From: Lachnocurva sp029100405
GTDB lineage: Bacteria; Bacillota; Clostridia; Lachnospirales; Lachnospiraceae
DNA length: 64,000 nucleotides
NCBI GenBank assembly: GCA_046263755.1
Contig: JBJYZC010000010.1
Location: 39,799 to 103,798 of the forward strand
Direction: 5' to 3'
Both the position numbers and the translations under genes were made by a program. Below, in pieces: positions 24,747 through 32,155 of the stretch (its first letter is position 1; every line of letters begins with the position of its first letter). Below the pieces are notes generated by a model. The model ran no database searches, had not been told where the DNA came from, and saw only the letters and a list, made by a program, of their open reading frames with translations.

Positions 24747-26237
24747 ATGGATATCAACTATGTAAGTACGAGAAATGCTCAAGATGTGCGAACTGCTTCG
24801 GAAGCGATCCTTCAGGGACTGGCCCCGGACGGCGGACTCTATGTGCCGACTGCGATCCCGAAACTGGATCTGCCCCTGGAGAAACTGGGACAGATGTCCT
24901 ATCAGGAAGTTGCATTCGAAGTGCTGAGCCGCTTCTTAACAGATTTTACGGCAGAGGAATTACATGACTGCATCAATCGCGCCTACGATGAGAAATTCGA
25001 CTGTCCTGAAATTGCCCCTATGGTGAAGGCACATGGCGCTTATTATCTGGAACTTTTCCATGGGAAAACCATTGCATTTAAGGATATGGCTCTATCTATT
25101 CTGCCTTATCTCATGACGACTGCGGCAAAGAAGCAGGGCTTGAATAAAGAGATCGTGATCCTGACGGCAACTTCCGGTGATACCGGGAAAGCGGCTCTCG
25201 CCGGTTTCTGTGATGTCCCTGGAACGAAGATCATTGTCTTCTATCCCAAAGACGGTGTAAGTCCCATTCAGAAACAGCAGATGGTGACCCAGGCCGGATC
25301 CAATACTTATGTCATCGGTATCAAGGGCAATTTCGATGATGCTCAGACCGGAGTCAAGAAGATTTTTCATGACAGGGAGATGGCAGAAGAACTGGATGGC
25401 ATGGGTTATCAGTTTTCTTCCGCAAATTCCATTAATATCGGCCGCCTGGTTCCGCAGGTTGTCTACTATGTCTATTCCTGCGCCAAGCTTCTTTCTGATG
25501 AGGAGATCAAAGCCGGTGAAAAGATCAATATCTGTGTGCCGACCGGTAATTTCGGTAATATCCTGGCAGCCTATTATGCCAAGCAGATGGGTATGCCGAT
25601 CGATCGCCTGATCTGTGCAAGTAACAGCAATAGGGTGCTCTATGACTTCTTCCGTACCGGCGATTATGACCGCCGGAGAGACTTCCATCTGACCATGTCT
25701 CCTTCCATGGACATCCTGATTTCTTCCAATCTGGAGCGCCTGATCTATCAGATTTTGGATCGTGATCCGGTCAAGACCTCGGCTGACATGGAGGATTTGA
25801 ATCAGAATGGGATCGCAGAGATTGATCTTGAACTTTTGAAAAAGAAGGTTCCGGACTTCTATGGGAATTATGCCAGCGAAGAGGAAACGGCAGCTGAAAT
25901 TCGTGCGGTCTACGAGGATACCGGTTACGTCATTGATCCTCATACTGCTGTAGCGTCATCTGTTTATGAGAAATATAAAGAAGAGACAGGGGATAGCACG
26001 AAGACCCTGATTGCATCTACAGCAAGTCCCTTCAAGTTCACACGTACCGTTTTACAGGCGATCGGCGCTGATCAGCCGGACAAAGAGGATCTGGACCTGA
26101 CAGAAGATCTGTCAAAGATCGCCAATGTGGAGATCCCTGCTGCCATCCGTGCAATTAAGGATGCGCCTGTCCGCCATACGACGATTTGCGAAGTGTCTGA
26201 AATGCCGGATGAGATTCGAAAGATTCTGGCAAAATAG
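24747..26237 (+). CDS. thrC: Threonine synthase
   Basis: 496-residue PLP enzyme that converts O-phosphohomoserine to threonine, of the long class like E. coli ThrC. The N-terminus (YVSTRNAQDVRTASEAILQGLAPDGGLYVP is family-like, nt 24759-24848) and the PLP lysine in HGKTIAFKDMALS are clear, as is the phosphate-binding ATSGDTGKAAL. The start has GGAGAGA upstream. The 3' end of the gene has been partly duplicated just downstream. Confidence 0.96.
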   Translation: MDINYVSTRNAQDVRTASEAILQGLAPDGGLYVPTAIPKLDLPLEKLGQMSYQEVAFEVLSRFLTDFTAEELHDCINRAYDEKFDCPEIAPMVKAHGAYYLELFHGKTIAFKDMALSILPYLMTTAAKKQGLNKEIVILTATSGDTGKAALAGFCDVPGTKIIVFYPKDGVSPIQKQQMVTQAGSNTYVIGIKGNFDDAQTGVKKIFHDREMAEELDGMGYQFSSANSINIGRLVPQVVYYVYSCAKLLSDEEIKAGEKINICVPTGNFGNILAAYYAKQMGMPIDRLICASNSNRVLYDFFRTGDYDRRRDFHLTMSPSMDILISSNLERLIYQILDRDPVKTSADMEDLNQNGIAEIDLELLKKKVPDFYGNYASEEETAAEIRAVYEDTGYVIDPHTAVASSVYEKYKEETGDSTKTLIASTASPFKFTRTVLQAIGADQPDKEDLDLTEDLSKIANVEIPAAIRAIKDAPVRHTTICEVSEMPDEIRKILAK

Positions 26238-26333
26238 ATGCCGGCGAATGAACCGAGATGCCGGATGAGATTCGAAAGATTCCGGCAAAATAAGAGTTTG
26301 CGAAGTGTCCGAAATGCCGGATGAGACTCGATA
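26185..26333 (+). repeat. Partial tandem duplications of the thrC 3' end
   Basis: The last 53 bases of thrC (26185-26237) reappear as two diverged partial copies: 26255-26293 (covers the final 13 codons, including a stop) and 26295-26333 (starts further upstream and ends early). Each unit carries ATGCCGGATGAGA. Single-base differences show the copies are not brand new. Confidence 0.9.
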
Positions 26334-26376
26334 GTTTTTTCTAATCATAGATCATAGAAATCAGGAGCTTTCAGTA

Positions 26377-26736
26377 ATGAATTCTAGAGTAGTTTTAATG
26401 ATATTCGACATTATTATCATGGGAATCAGTCTGGTTCTTCTCTACCATGCCATCCATATGAAATCGACCAAAGAGATACCGGACCTTCTGATAGATGATA
26501 GTGAAATGAAGCGCTGCAAGAAGGGCAAAGAAGCAGATTTTGCCGGAGAGCTTCAACCGAAGCTTCTGATTTTCTCTCTGGTTGGCTTGGCTGCAGGTGC
26601 CATTGGCCTGATTAGCGGTTTCATCCACAAGGGTTTGGCAAAGACAGTCTTTGTTATTGCACTTTTGGCCTTTCTGGCAGTCTGGACCTGGTTTACAGCA
26701 AATACGAGGAAATTGAAGGATAAATATCTGAAGTAG
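26377..26736 (+). CDS. Hypothetical membrane protein
   Basis: 119 residues: one N-terminal transmembrane helix (about 5-24), a polar loop with a Lys/Cys patch (MKRCKKGKE), then two helices (about 62-83 and 87-107). I do not recognise the family. It is immediately downstream of the duplicated thrC end; a ribosome binding site like AGGAG is 10 bases before the ATG. Confidence 0.7.
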   Translation: MNSRVVLMIFDIIIMGISLVLLYHAIHMKSTKEIPDLLIDDSEMKRCKKGKEADFAGELQPKLLIFSLVGLAAGAIGLISGFIHKGLAKTVFVIALLAFLAVWTWFTANTRKLKDKYLK

Positions 26737-26875
26737 GCTCTTTTAGAGAATCGGGAACTTGTTATATTTGATGATTACAGTATCAAAAGTCTGCTACCAC
26801 GCGTAATCATAAATGAGGGTAAAAAGTACCTTTTTCCAGTCATATCATTTGATACATTCGGAAGGGAGAAATCAT

Positions 26876-27232
26876 ATGTCAATTCTTACAAAGATCCTTG
26901 CTAGTTTGGTCGCAATAGAATTCCTTTATATATTCTATCTCGAAACCATCGCAACCTCATCAGAGAAAACATCCAAGGTTTTTGGCATGGATATAGAAGA
27001 ATTGAAAAGGAAGTCTGTTAATACTCTCTTTAAAAACCAGGGGGTTTACAATGGATTTATCAGCGTCTTGATCTTACTTGCGGTTTTCGCCTTTACAAGT
27101 AAGATTGCGGTGATCTACCTCATGATCTACATTATTGCCGTCGCCCTCTACGGAAGCTTTACCAGTAATCCGAAAATTATTTTGATGCAGGGCGGGCTGG
27201 CGATCTTGACTCTGCTCTCTTGTGTCTTTTAA
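26876..27232 (+). CDS. DUF1304 family membrane protein
   Basis: 118 residues with three or four transmembrane helices. The pattern AIEFLYIFYLET near the N-terminus and the later NQGVYNGFISVLIL match DUF1304 proteins as I recall them; function is unknown. I use ATG 26876 with GAAGGGAG upstream; the frame opens earlier at 26813, but those residues are polar and unlike the family. Confidence 0.75.
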   Translation: MSILTKILASLVAIEFLYIFYLETIATSSEKTSKVFGMDIEELKRKSVNTLFKNQGVYNGFISVLILLAVFAFTSKIAVIYLMIYIIAVALYGSFTSNPKIILMQGGLAILTLLSCVF

Positions 27233-27391
27233 TGAATGAAAAGGCATATAAGTGATATTTCAAAACGAGTAGGGGGGAAAAACGCAGAGTAAACATGATT
27301 TGGCTTTTATGGGTTACGAATTTGAAGACAAGGGTAGAAACGGCATAGATATCATTAATCAGTTTACAAAATAGCTAGAAGATAAATTTAG
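27233..27391 (+). other. Short gene-like remnant
   Basis: The frame running through 27280-27374 reads like protein, ending MGYEFEDKGRNGIDIINQFTK and a stop (ATG 27309, 21 codons). There is no ribosome binding site and no family could be named. It may be the tail of a deleted gene. Confidence 0.3.
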
Positions 27392-27473
27392 AAAAAAACC
27401 CGCGCTGTTGATATGTACCCTCCTTACTGGTTTGTCCAGTAAAGAGGGTACATATCAACAGCGCGGGTTTTTT
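27392..27473. repeat. 82-base near-perfect palindrome, possible bidirectional terminator
   Basis: A 30-bp perfect outer stem (27393-27422 with 27444-27473) that begins with an A run and ends with a T run encloses a second 7-bp stem, TTACTGG / CCAGTAA, with a five-base loop. It lies between the convergent DUF1304 gene and citrate synthase, so it could terminate both. It is far longer than the other terminators here, and its arms are GC-rich only at the base (CCCGCGCTGTTG). Confidence 0.85.
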
Positions 27474-27535
27474 CGTGTCAAATCTCATTTTCTATATGTG
27501 TGAAACAGTTAGCTGCTATATCTGACCGCCTGTAC

Positions 27536-28906
27536 TTACCGCTCATCCATGGGCACATATTCCTGATGGGGCAGGGTGGTCATATAGGCCGGGCGCATGA
27601 TCTTATCACCATGGCAGAGTTCTTCAAGCCTGTGAGCGCTCCAGCCTACAATACGGGCAATGGCGAAAATCGGTGTATAGAGTTCTCTTGGCAGATTCAG
27701 CATCTGATAAGCAAAGCCGGAGAAGAAGTCGACATTGGCGCAGACGCCCTTATAAATCTTACGCTCTTCTGCAATGACTTTCGGAGCCAGTTTCTCAACC
27801 AGACAATAGAGGGCGTATTCCTTCTGGTAGCCTTTTTCTTCAGAAAGCTGTTCCACATACTTTTTGAAAATTACAGCACGAGGATCGGAGAGAGAATAGA
27901 CAGCGTGACCCATACCATAAATTAACCCCTTGTGATCAAAGGCTTCTTTATGAAGCAGTGCTCTGAGATAGTCTGCAACCTGATCTTCGTCCGTCCAATC
28001 GGTCAGATGTTCCTTCATTTCGGCGAACATATCAATGACCTTCAGATTTGCACCGCCGTGCCGAGGTCCCTTAAGAGAACCCAAAGCCGCAGCAATAACA
28101 GAGTAGGTATCCGTCAAAGTGGAAGAAACCAGATGAGTGGTAAAGGTCGAGTTGTTTCCGCCGCCATGTTCCATATGGAGGATCAGACAGACATCCAGAA
28201 GCTTTGCCTCCAGTGCCGTAAAGGAATTGTCATCCCGTAAGCAGTGGAGAATATTTTCTGAAGTGGAGTACTCCGGCTTTGGCCTGTGGATGATCAGGCT
28301 TCCATCCTGATAATAATGCCGGTAAGCCTGATAACTATAGACAGAAAGCAGTGGAAACTCGGAGATCAACTGCAGGCATTGACGCAGCACGTTAGCAAGA
28401 GAGGTATCATCTGCTTTCTCATCATAAGAATACAAGGTTAAAACGGAACGCGCCAGAGAGTTCATCAAATTGTTCGAAGGCTTCTTCATGATGACATCTC
28501 TTACGAAGTTCGGCGGGAGAGAACGATAGCCGGACAGGATCCGCTCAAATTCCCGGAACTCTGCCTTGTTTGGAAGCTTACCAAAAAGAAGGAGATAGGC
28601 ACATTCTTCAAAGCCGAAATGATCCGAAGGACCAATGCCTCGAACCAGATCCCGAATATCATAACCGCGATAGTAGAGCTCACCGGGGATCGGGATGGAC
28701 TTGCCGTCGATTTCCCGCTTTGCATTCACCTCTGAAATATTGGTGATTCCGACAAGGACACCCTTACCGTTCATATCACGGAGACCCCTCTGCACATTGT
28801 ATTCCGTATATAAATTGGGGTCGACCTTGGAAGCCTTCATGGTTTCCCGGGCCAGATTTTCAATTTCAGGGGTAACTTCAAAATACTTGCTGTTTTCTTC
28901 TGCCAC
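27536..28906 (-). CDS. Citrate synthase
   Basis: 456-residue Si-type citrate synthase condensing oxaloacetate with acetyl-CoA. Catalytic residues are visible: His in HMEHGGGNNS and GPRHGG, His in GMGHAVYSLSDPR, and Asp in ANVDFFSGF. The N-terminus is longer than E. coli GltA, as in other clostridial forms. The frame opens at GTG 28915, but GGGAG directly abuts that codon; GTG 28906 sits eight bases from it and is more likely. No aconitase or isocitrate dehydrogenase gene is nearby, so it may feed glutamate synthesis. Confidence 0.92.
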   Translation of the reverse strand: MAEENSKYFEVTPEIENLARETMKASKVDPNLYTEYNVQRGLRDMNGKGVLVGITNISEVNAKREIDGKSIPIPGELYYRGYDIRDLVRGIGPSDHFGFEECAYLLLFGKLPNKAEFREFERILSGYRSLPPNFVRDVIMKKPSNNLMNSLARSVLTLYSYDEKADDTSLANVLRQCLQLISEFPLLSVYSYQAYRHYYQDGSLIIHRPKPEYSTSENILHCLRDDNSFTALEAKLLDVCLILHMEHGGGNNSTFTTHLVSSTLTDTYSVIAAALGSLKGPRHGGANLKVIDMFAEMKEHLTDWTDEDQVADYLRALLHKEAFDHKGLIYGMGHAVYSLSDPRAVIFKKYVEQLSEEKGYQKEYALYCLVEKLAPKVIAEERKIYKGVCANVDFFSGFAYQMLNLPRELYTPIFAIARIVGWSAHRLEELCHGDKIMRPAYMTTLPHQEYVPMDER

Positions 28907-29086
28907 GTCACTCACTCCCGTTTCATTCTAGATTTGTATCGCCATGGACGAATGAAAATGAAATTCCAGATCAGATAAGATGCATTTTCTCTGAGATGAA
29001 CCTTGAAATATCGGCCTGTGATCAGATGAAATGCATAAATAAAATTTCAATTATGCAATGAACTGGCGAAAAGGCTAATTTCTTTC

Positions 29087-29115
29087 ATATTATCATTTTG
29101 ACGGCATAAATACAA
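29087..29115 (-). promoter_or_regulatory. Probable promoter of citrate synthase
   Basis: Read on the minus strand: TTGTAT (29115-29110), a 17-base spacer, TAATAT (29092-29087). The implied 5' leader is about 170 bases and has no recognised riboswitch. Confidence 0.5.
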
Positions 29116-29235
29116 GAACCATTCTAGCTGCTTGAAGAATACTTCATTGAAGAAAGCGGGCAATGCTCTGAGGCTGCATTTTACGAACTCTGAATTTATC
29201 ACATTGACGCAATAAAGACTTGAATAATCAGAAAA

Positions 29236-29313
29236 CTAATAATTCATTTTTGAATACAGTTTAACTATCATAATCAGACTGGGATTCGTTGTATCAGGTG
29301 ATTTGATAATCAT
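29236..29313 (-). CDS. Possible small peptide gene or gene remnant
   Basis: A 25-codon frame (begins MIIKSPDTTNP, ends KMNY) with a strong AAAGGAGG ribosome binding site six bases before its ATG. Two TTTGTACAT repeats lie 38-70 bases upstream. The peptide is not recognised; it may be the start of a deleted gene. The rest of the 28.9-29.4 kb gap is AT-rich with no other gene seen. Confidence 0.35.
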   Translation of the reverse strand: MIIKSPDTTNPSLIMIVKLYSKMNY

Positions 29314-29350
29314 CGAAAAGCCTCCTTTATCAGCTTTTACGATCATACCA

Positions 29351-29383
29351 TTTGTACATTTTTATTCCGGAACTTTTGTACAT
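29351..29383. promoter_or_regulatory. Paired TGTACA-containing repeats
   Basis: TTTGTACAT occurs at 29351-29359 and 29375-29383, 24 bp apart, each with a TGTACA dyad. The position between the divergent small frame on the minus strand and the BRO-type remnant on the plus strand suggests an old phage-like operator pair. Confidence 0.4.
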
Positions 29384-29395
29384 ATTTAATTATGA

Positions 29396-29704
29396 CATAG
29401 CACTGATTACCAAAAGACAAGAAAATACTGGAATAAACTAAAACAGAGACTTTCTGAAGAGGGAAGTCAACGGGTGACAAATTGTCACCGGTTGAAAATG
29501 ACGGCGCAGGATGTCAAAGATGAAGTCACAAGAGCGTGGTCTGGTATGTCGACGAGACAGTATAAGAATCTGGACATGTTCTCTGACACAACAGAACTGG
29601 ATCAGGATATTGTGGGGACATATGATCCGAGGCATGTGGAGATACGTTGGAAATTGCACCATAAAAACGTGAACAGTAGTCAAATATACGTAAAGATGAT
29701 ATGA
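29396..29704 (+). pseudogene. BRO-N/DinD-type phage antirepressor remnant
   Basis: In one frame I read TDYQKTRKYWNKLKQRL...TNCHRLKM, the N-terminal BRO-N motif region, fused directly to DEVTRAWSGMSTRQYKNL, which in intact BRO/DinD proteins lies over 100 residues later. The usual LKKENLRDNM continuation is missing and the tail is unrelated. A stop (TGA 29393) precedes the fragment and no start with a ribosome binding site is seen. This is an internally deleted, 5'-truncated gene. Family recognition is from memory of the motif order. Confidence 0.7.
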
Positions 29705-29706
29705 TT

Positions 29707-29736
29707 GAAGCCAAAGAAGTAAGAACATTTGGCTTC
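29707..29736. repeat. Small inverted repeat
   Basis: GAAGCCAAA (29707-29715) pairs with TTTGGCTTC (29728-29736). It lies between the pseudogene and the following terminator and lacks a T run. Confidence 0.6.
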
Positions 29737-29755
29737 ATAAGACAATTGGGTTTTC

Positions 29756-29789
29756 GGGCATGAAGCGATGAACTTCATGCCCTTTTTTT
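29756..29789 (+). terminator. Intrinsic terminator ahead of the HTH gene
   Basis: A 10-bp stem GGGCATGAAG / CTTCATGCCC with seven T. It overlaps the first in-frame ATG (29768) of the next gene, which argues that translation starts further on. Confidence 0.85.
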
Positions 29790-29806
29790 CTTGGAAGGAC
29801 CTGAAT

Positions 29807-30139
29807 TTGGGAAAGAAATCGACAAAAGAGAACAAGAGCATTTACCAGATCTGCCGGGAAGAAGCTGGAATGACCAGGGAGGAAGCTTCCAAAGCAATGG
29901 AATTTGTCTCCGACAGCCGGATTGAGAAGTTCGAGAGCGGAAGATCTCCGGTCCAGCCAGAGGAAGTTCTGGCGATGGCAAGGCTGCTCACAAAGATGGA
30001 TGAACAGCCTGAGTACAGCAGAAAAATTGGAGTTGAGGACGCATCATATTTTCGTTCTGAAGTTGTCAATGAAGAGAAAGAGGTAGAGAAAAATGTTGAG
30101 TATTCTGGTACTGATATTTATCGTTGTCGGTTTTTTTAA
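29807..30139 (+). CDS. Helix-turn-helix (XRE-like) protein with atypical C-terminus
   Basis: 110 residues. The stretch SIYQICREEAGMTREEASKA followed by SDSRIEKFESG is the HTH domain of a small regulator common in Lachnospiraceae and their phages. Relatives, as I remember them, continue with a Cys-rich CNYYCSHECP-like motif; here the sequence diverges after VLAMARL into a charged tail, so the gene looks truncated or chimeric. I choose TTG 29807, with GGAAGGA seven bases upstream, over ATG 29768, which lies in a terminator hairpin. It overlaps the next gene by 47 bases. Confidence 0.6.
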   Translation: MGKKSTKENKSIYQICREEAGMTREEASKAMEFVSDSRIEKFESGRSPVQPEEVLAMARLLTKMDEQPEYSRKIGVEDASYFRSEVVNEEKEVEKNVEYSGTDIYRCRFF

Positions 30140-30314
30140 GCTGACAGGTGTTGTGTTCCACGTTGCCGGGAAGATCCTTGGAGGAGTTCTTGGCATCATC
30201 GGATGGCTGATCCTGGCAGGACTTGCGGTAACGCTGTTCGGACTAGCACTGTATGCGATTCCGATTGTTCTGGTCATCGGAGTGATCGCACTGATCGTCA
30301 GTGCGGCGTCATAA
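30093..30314 (+). CDS. Small hydrophobic membrane protein
   Basis: 73 residues, almost entirely hydrophobic and Gly-rich, forming two or three membrane helices. It has AAAGAGG upstream of its ATG and a normal stop. The family is not recognised; it resembles small phage or defence-associated membrane proteins only in composition. It precedes the DUF1810 gene by 11 bases. Confidence 0.55.
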   Translation: MLSILVLIFIVVGFFKLTGVVFHVAGKILGGVLGIIGWLILAGLAVTLFGLALYAIPIVLVIGVIALIVSAAS

Positions 30315-30325
30315 CGGAGGATAGG

Positions 30326-30949
30326 ATGATGCCAGAAGGGATTTCTGATGATTGCCTTGAGTCAGCATTTCAGAGACAAAGTTTTATTGGAGAAATAACG
30401 TTGGAAAAAGATTTAAACCATTTCCGTGATGCTCAAGAACGGGACTATCAGCAGGCCCTTGTAGAGATCAAAAACGGAAGAAAAGAAACCCACTGGATGT
30501 GGTACATCTTCCCTCAGATTCATGGGTTGGGTTTCAGCAGTATTTCCCAGTATTATGCAATCAAGGATTTGCAGGAGGCAAGGGACTTCCTGAAGGATCC
30601 GATACTTGGGAAGAACCTGAATGAGATTTGCAAAACGCTGCTTGCCCTGAAGACAGACGATCCGCACGCAGTTTTCGGGAGCCCAGATGACATGAAATTA
30701 TTGTCCTGCATGACGTTGTTTGAGCAGGCGGATCCAGAGAACCAAGTCTTTCCAAAGGTAATCGAAAAATTCTATCATGGTCGGAGAGATCAGAAAACTC
30801 TGGAGATTCTTCAGAATGAGATCCCACCGGAACTGGGTGATCGGAAGATTTATGACACACCCATCGGACCGGTATGCATGTCGAAAAGAGAGCACGAAGC
30901 TTATATGGAAGAACGCCGCATCAGAGAAAGCAGGGAGAAGAAAGGCTGA
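30326..30949 (+). CDS. DUF1810 family protein
   Basis: 207 residues. The DUF1810 core is well preserved: LNHFRDAQERDYQQALVEI, THWMWYIFPQIHGLG, DPILGKNLNEIC, DDMKLLSCMTLFEQA. Function of the family is not established. An N-terminal 27-residue extension and a C-terminal basic tail lie outside the domain. ATG 30326 follows GGAGG by six bases. The stop overlaps the ATG of the damaged nicotinamidase-like gene, so the two were probably translationally coupled. Confidence 0.85.
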   Translation: MMPEGISDDCLESAFQRQSFIGEITLEKDLNHFRDAQERDYQQALVEIKNGRKETHWMWYIFPQIHGLGFSSISQYYAIKDLQEARDFLKDPILGKNLNEICKTLLALKTDDPHAVFGSPDDMKLLSCMTLFEQADPENQVFPKVIEKFYHGRRDQKTLEILQNEIPPELGDRKIYDTPIGPVCMSKREHEAYMEERRIRESREKKG

Positions 30950-31474
30950 TGGATATGAAGAAGATTCTCATTGTTGTGGATGCAGAATGACTTCATTGAT
31001 GGAGCTCTTGGAACAAAAGAGGCCGCTGCAATCGTTCCGGCTGTTATTGAGAAGATACAGAGCTATCCGAAGGAAAATGTGTATGCGACACGGGATACGC
31101 ATCCGGCAGATTATATGGATACGCAGGAGGGCAGATATCTTCCTGTTCCGCACTGCATCAAAGGAACAGACGGATGGGAAATCCGGAAGGAGATATCGGC
31201 ATTGCTCCTGCCTGACCACATCATTGACAAGCCGACCTTTGGATCTGTGCAGCTGGCGGAGAAAATGAGGCATTTGGCGGAAAACAGTCCGATTGAAATT
31301 GAACTGGTCGGCCTTTGTACAGATATCTGTGTTGTCAGCAACGCACTGCTTCTGAAAGCATACCTTCCGGAAGTGAAGATCTCTGCAGATCCGAAGTGCT
31401 GTGCCGGAGTCACACCTGAGAAACATGAGGCAGCTCTTGAGACGATGCGTTCCTGCCAGATTCAGGGACTTTAA
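30949..31474 (+). pseudogene. Nicotinamidase/isochorismatase-like cysteine hydrolase, frameshifted
   Basis: The frame begins MKKILIVVD (ATG 30955, or 30949) and hits TGA at 30988 after losing two bases near 30980. Shifting frame restores MQNDFIDGALGT and the rest of the enzyme. Catalytic Asp (NDFID), the metal-binding RDTHPADY region, Lys-containing loop and the catalytic Cys in GLCTDICVVSNAL are all intact, so the lesion is a single recent 2-nt deletion or a sequencing error. Intact relatives hydrolyse nicotinamide or similar amides. Without the repair the first beta strand is lost. Confidence 0.8.
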
Positions 31475-31534
31475 TAGTTGTAGAGGAACGGGTGAATCTA
31501 TGTAATAATCAGACTGGTATTTTCCTTTCGTTCC

Positions 31535-31543
31535 TGCTATAAT
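31535..31543 (+). promoter_or_regulatory. Extended -10 promoter of the 6S RNA gene
   Basis: TGCTATAAT, a perfect extended -10, ends about eight bases before the predicted RNA 5' end. The -35 (TGGTAT, 31515-31520) is weak. Confidence 0.65.
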
Positions 31544-31549
31544 GCATAT

Positions 31550-31728
31550 AACCTGAAATGCACGATTTCACCTATGTTAATTGAACCTACAAGTACTTTA
31601 AACGGGAATCTTATATTTGGGATCGGATGTCAGGCCTCTCGTCGTGGAAGGCAGAAGATCACGTGCGGACACCCACCTGGCTTTATGCTAGGAGTCAAAC
31701 GCATAGGCACGTCATTTCGGGGATATAC
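31550..31728 (+). ncRNA. ssrS: 6S RNA
   Basis: The 6S-type layout is present in about 175 bases. CCTGAAATG (31552-31560) pairs with the 3' CATTTCGGG, and CCTATG with CATAGG, to form the closing stem. The 3' side of the central bulge has CCCACCTGGC-TTTAT-GCTAGG, a small hairpin like the one after the ACATTCACC segment of E. coli 6S, followed by GGCACGTCATTTCGGGG, similar to the conserved 3' end. It would bind the sigma-A holoenzyme in stationary phase. No protein-coding frame fits the segment. The call is from structure and remembered motifs. Confidence 0.68.
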
Positions 31729-31774
31729 AAAAGCTGTGATCGCATTTAGTAGTCTGCGTCCTCTGCTTTGCATA

Positions 31775-32099
31775 TGACAAGGTATAGAAGACAGAGAGGG
31801 TATGAAGGAAGAGCTGAGAATACCTATGGATGCAGTGAAGTTCATGCGGGAGCTTCTTATCTGAAGGCATAGAGTAAATGGATTGACGTAGAGGATCCAA
31901 AAGATCCATACGTTCTGATCCAATGTTGCGTAGGATAAGACGTAAGGCATACGTAAGTTGCAAATGAAGAGCCATTCCGATGATCAGACTTATTATGAGC
32001 CTTGACGGTGTTTTCAGGGAATGGAAGCAGGGTGGTAACGCGGTATTCGGATTTTGAATTTCGTCCCTGGGGCATGTGAAGCTCCGGCGGACTTTTTTT
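31775..32099 (+). promoter_or_regulatory. T-box leader of pheST (tRNA-Phe responsive)
   Basis: The T-box motif AGGGTGGTAACGCGG is at 32029-32043 and is followed by TTCGTCCCT, which can pair with it as the antiterminator. The competing terminator stem is 32063-32073 with 32081-32092, then seven T. A plausible specifier codon TTC (Phe) lies at 31841-31843 in GAAG-TTC-ATGCGGGAGC, matching the downstream pheS. Uncharged tRNA-Phe should allow read-through. The 5' limit is approximate. Confidence 0.8.
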
Positions 32100-32155
32100 A
32101 TGCCTAAAATGCCTGAATTAGTGTAAAACATACATCAGTAGAGAAGGAGTAGCAG

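Noticed and set aside
29000..31500. A complete new defence or mobile system in the accessory stretch
   Set aside because: The genes present are a remnant, a truncated regulator, a small membrane protein, DUF1810 and a broken hydrolase. There are no nuclease, ATPase or toxin motifs to support a working system.
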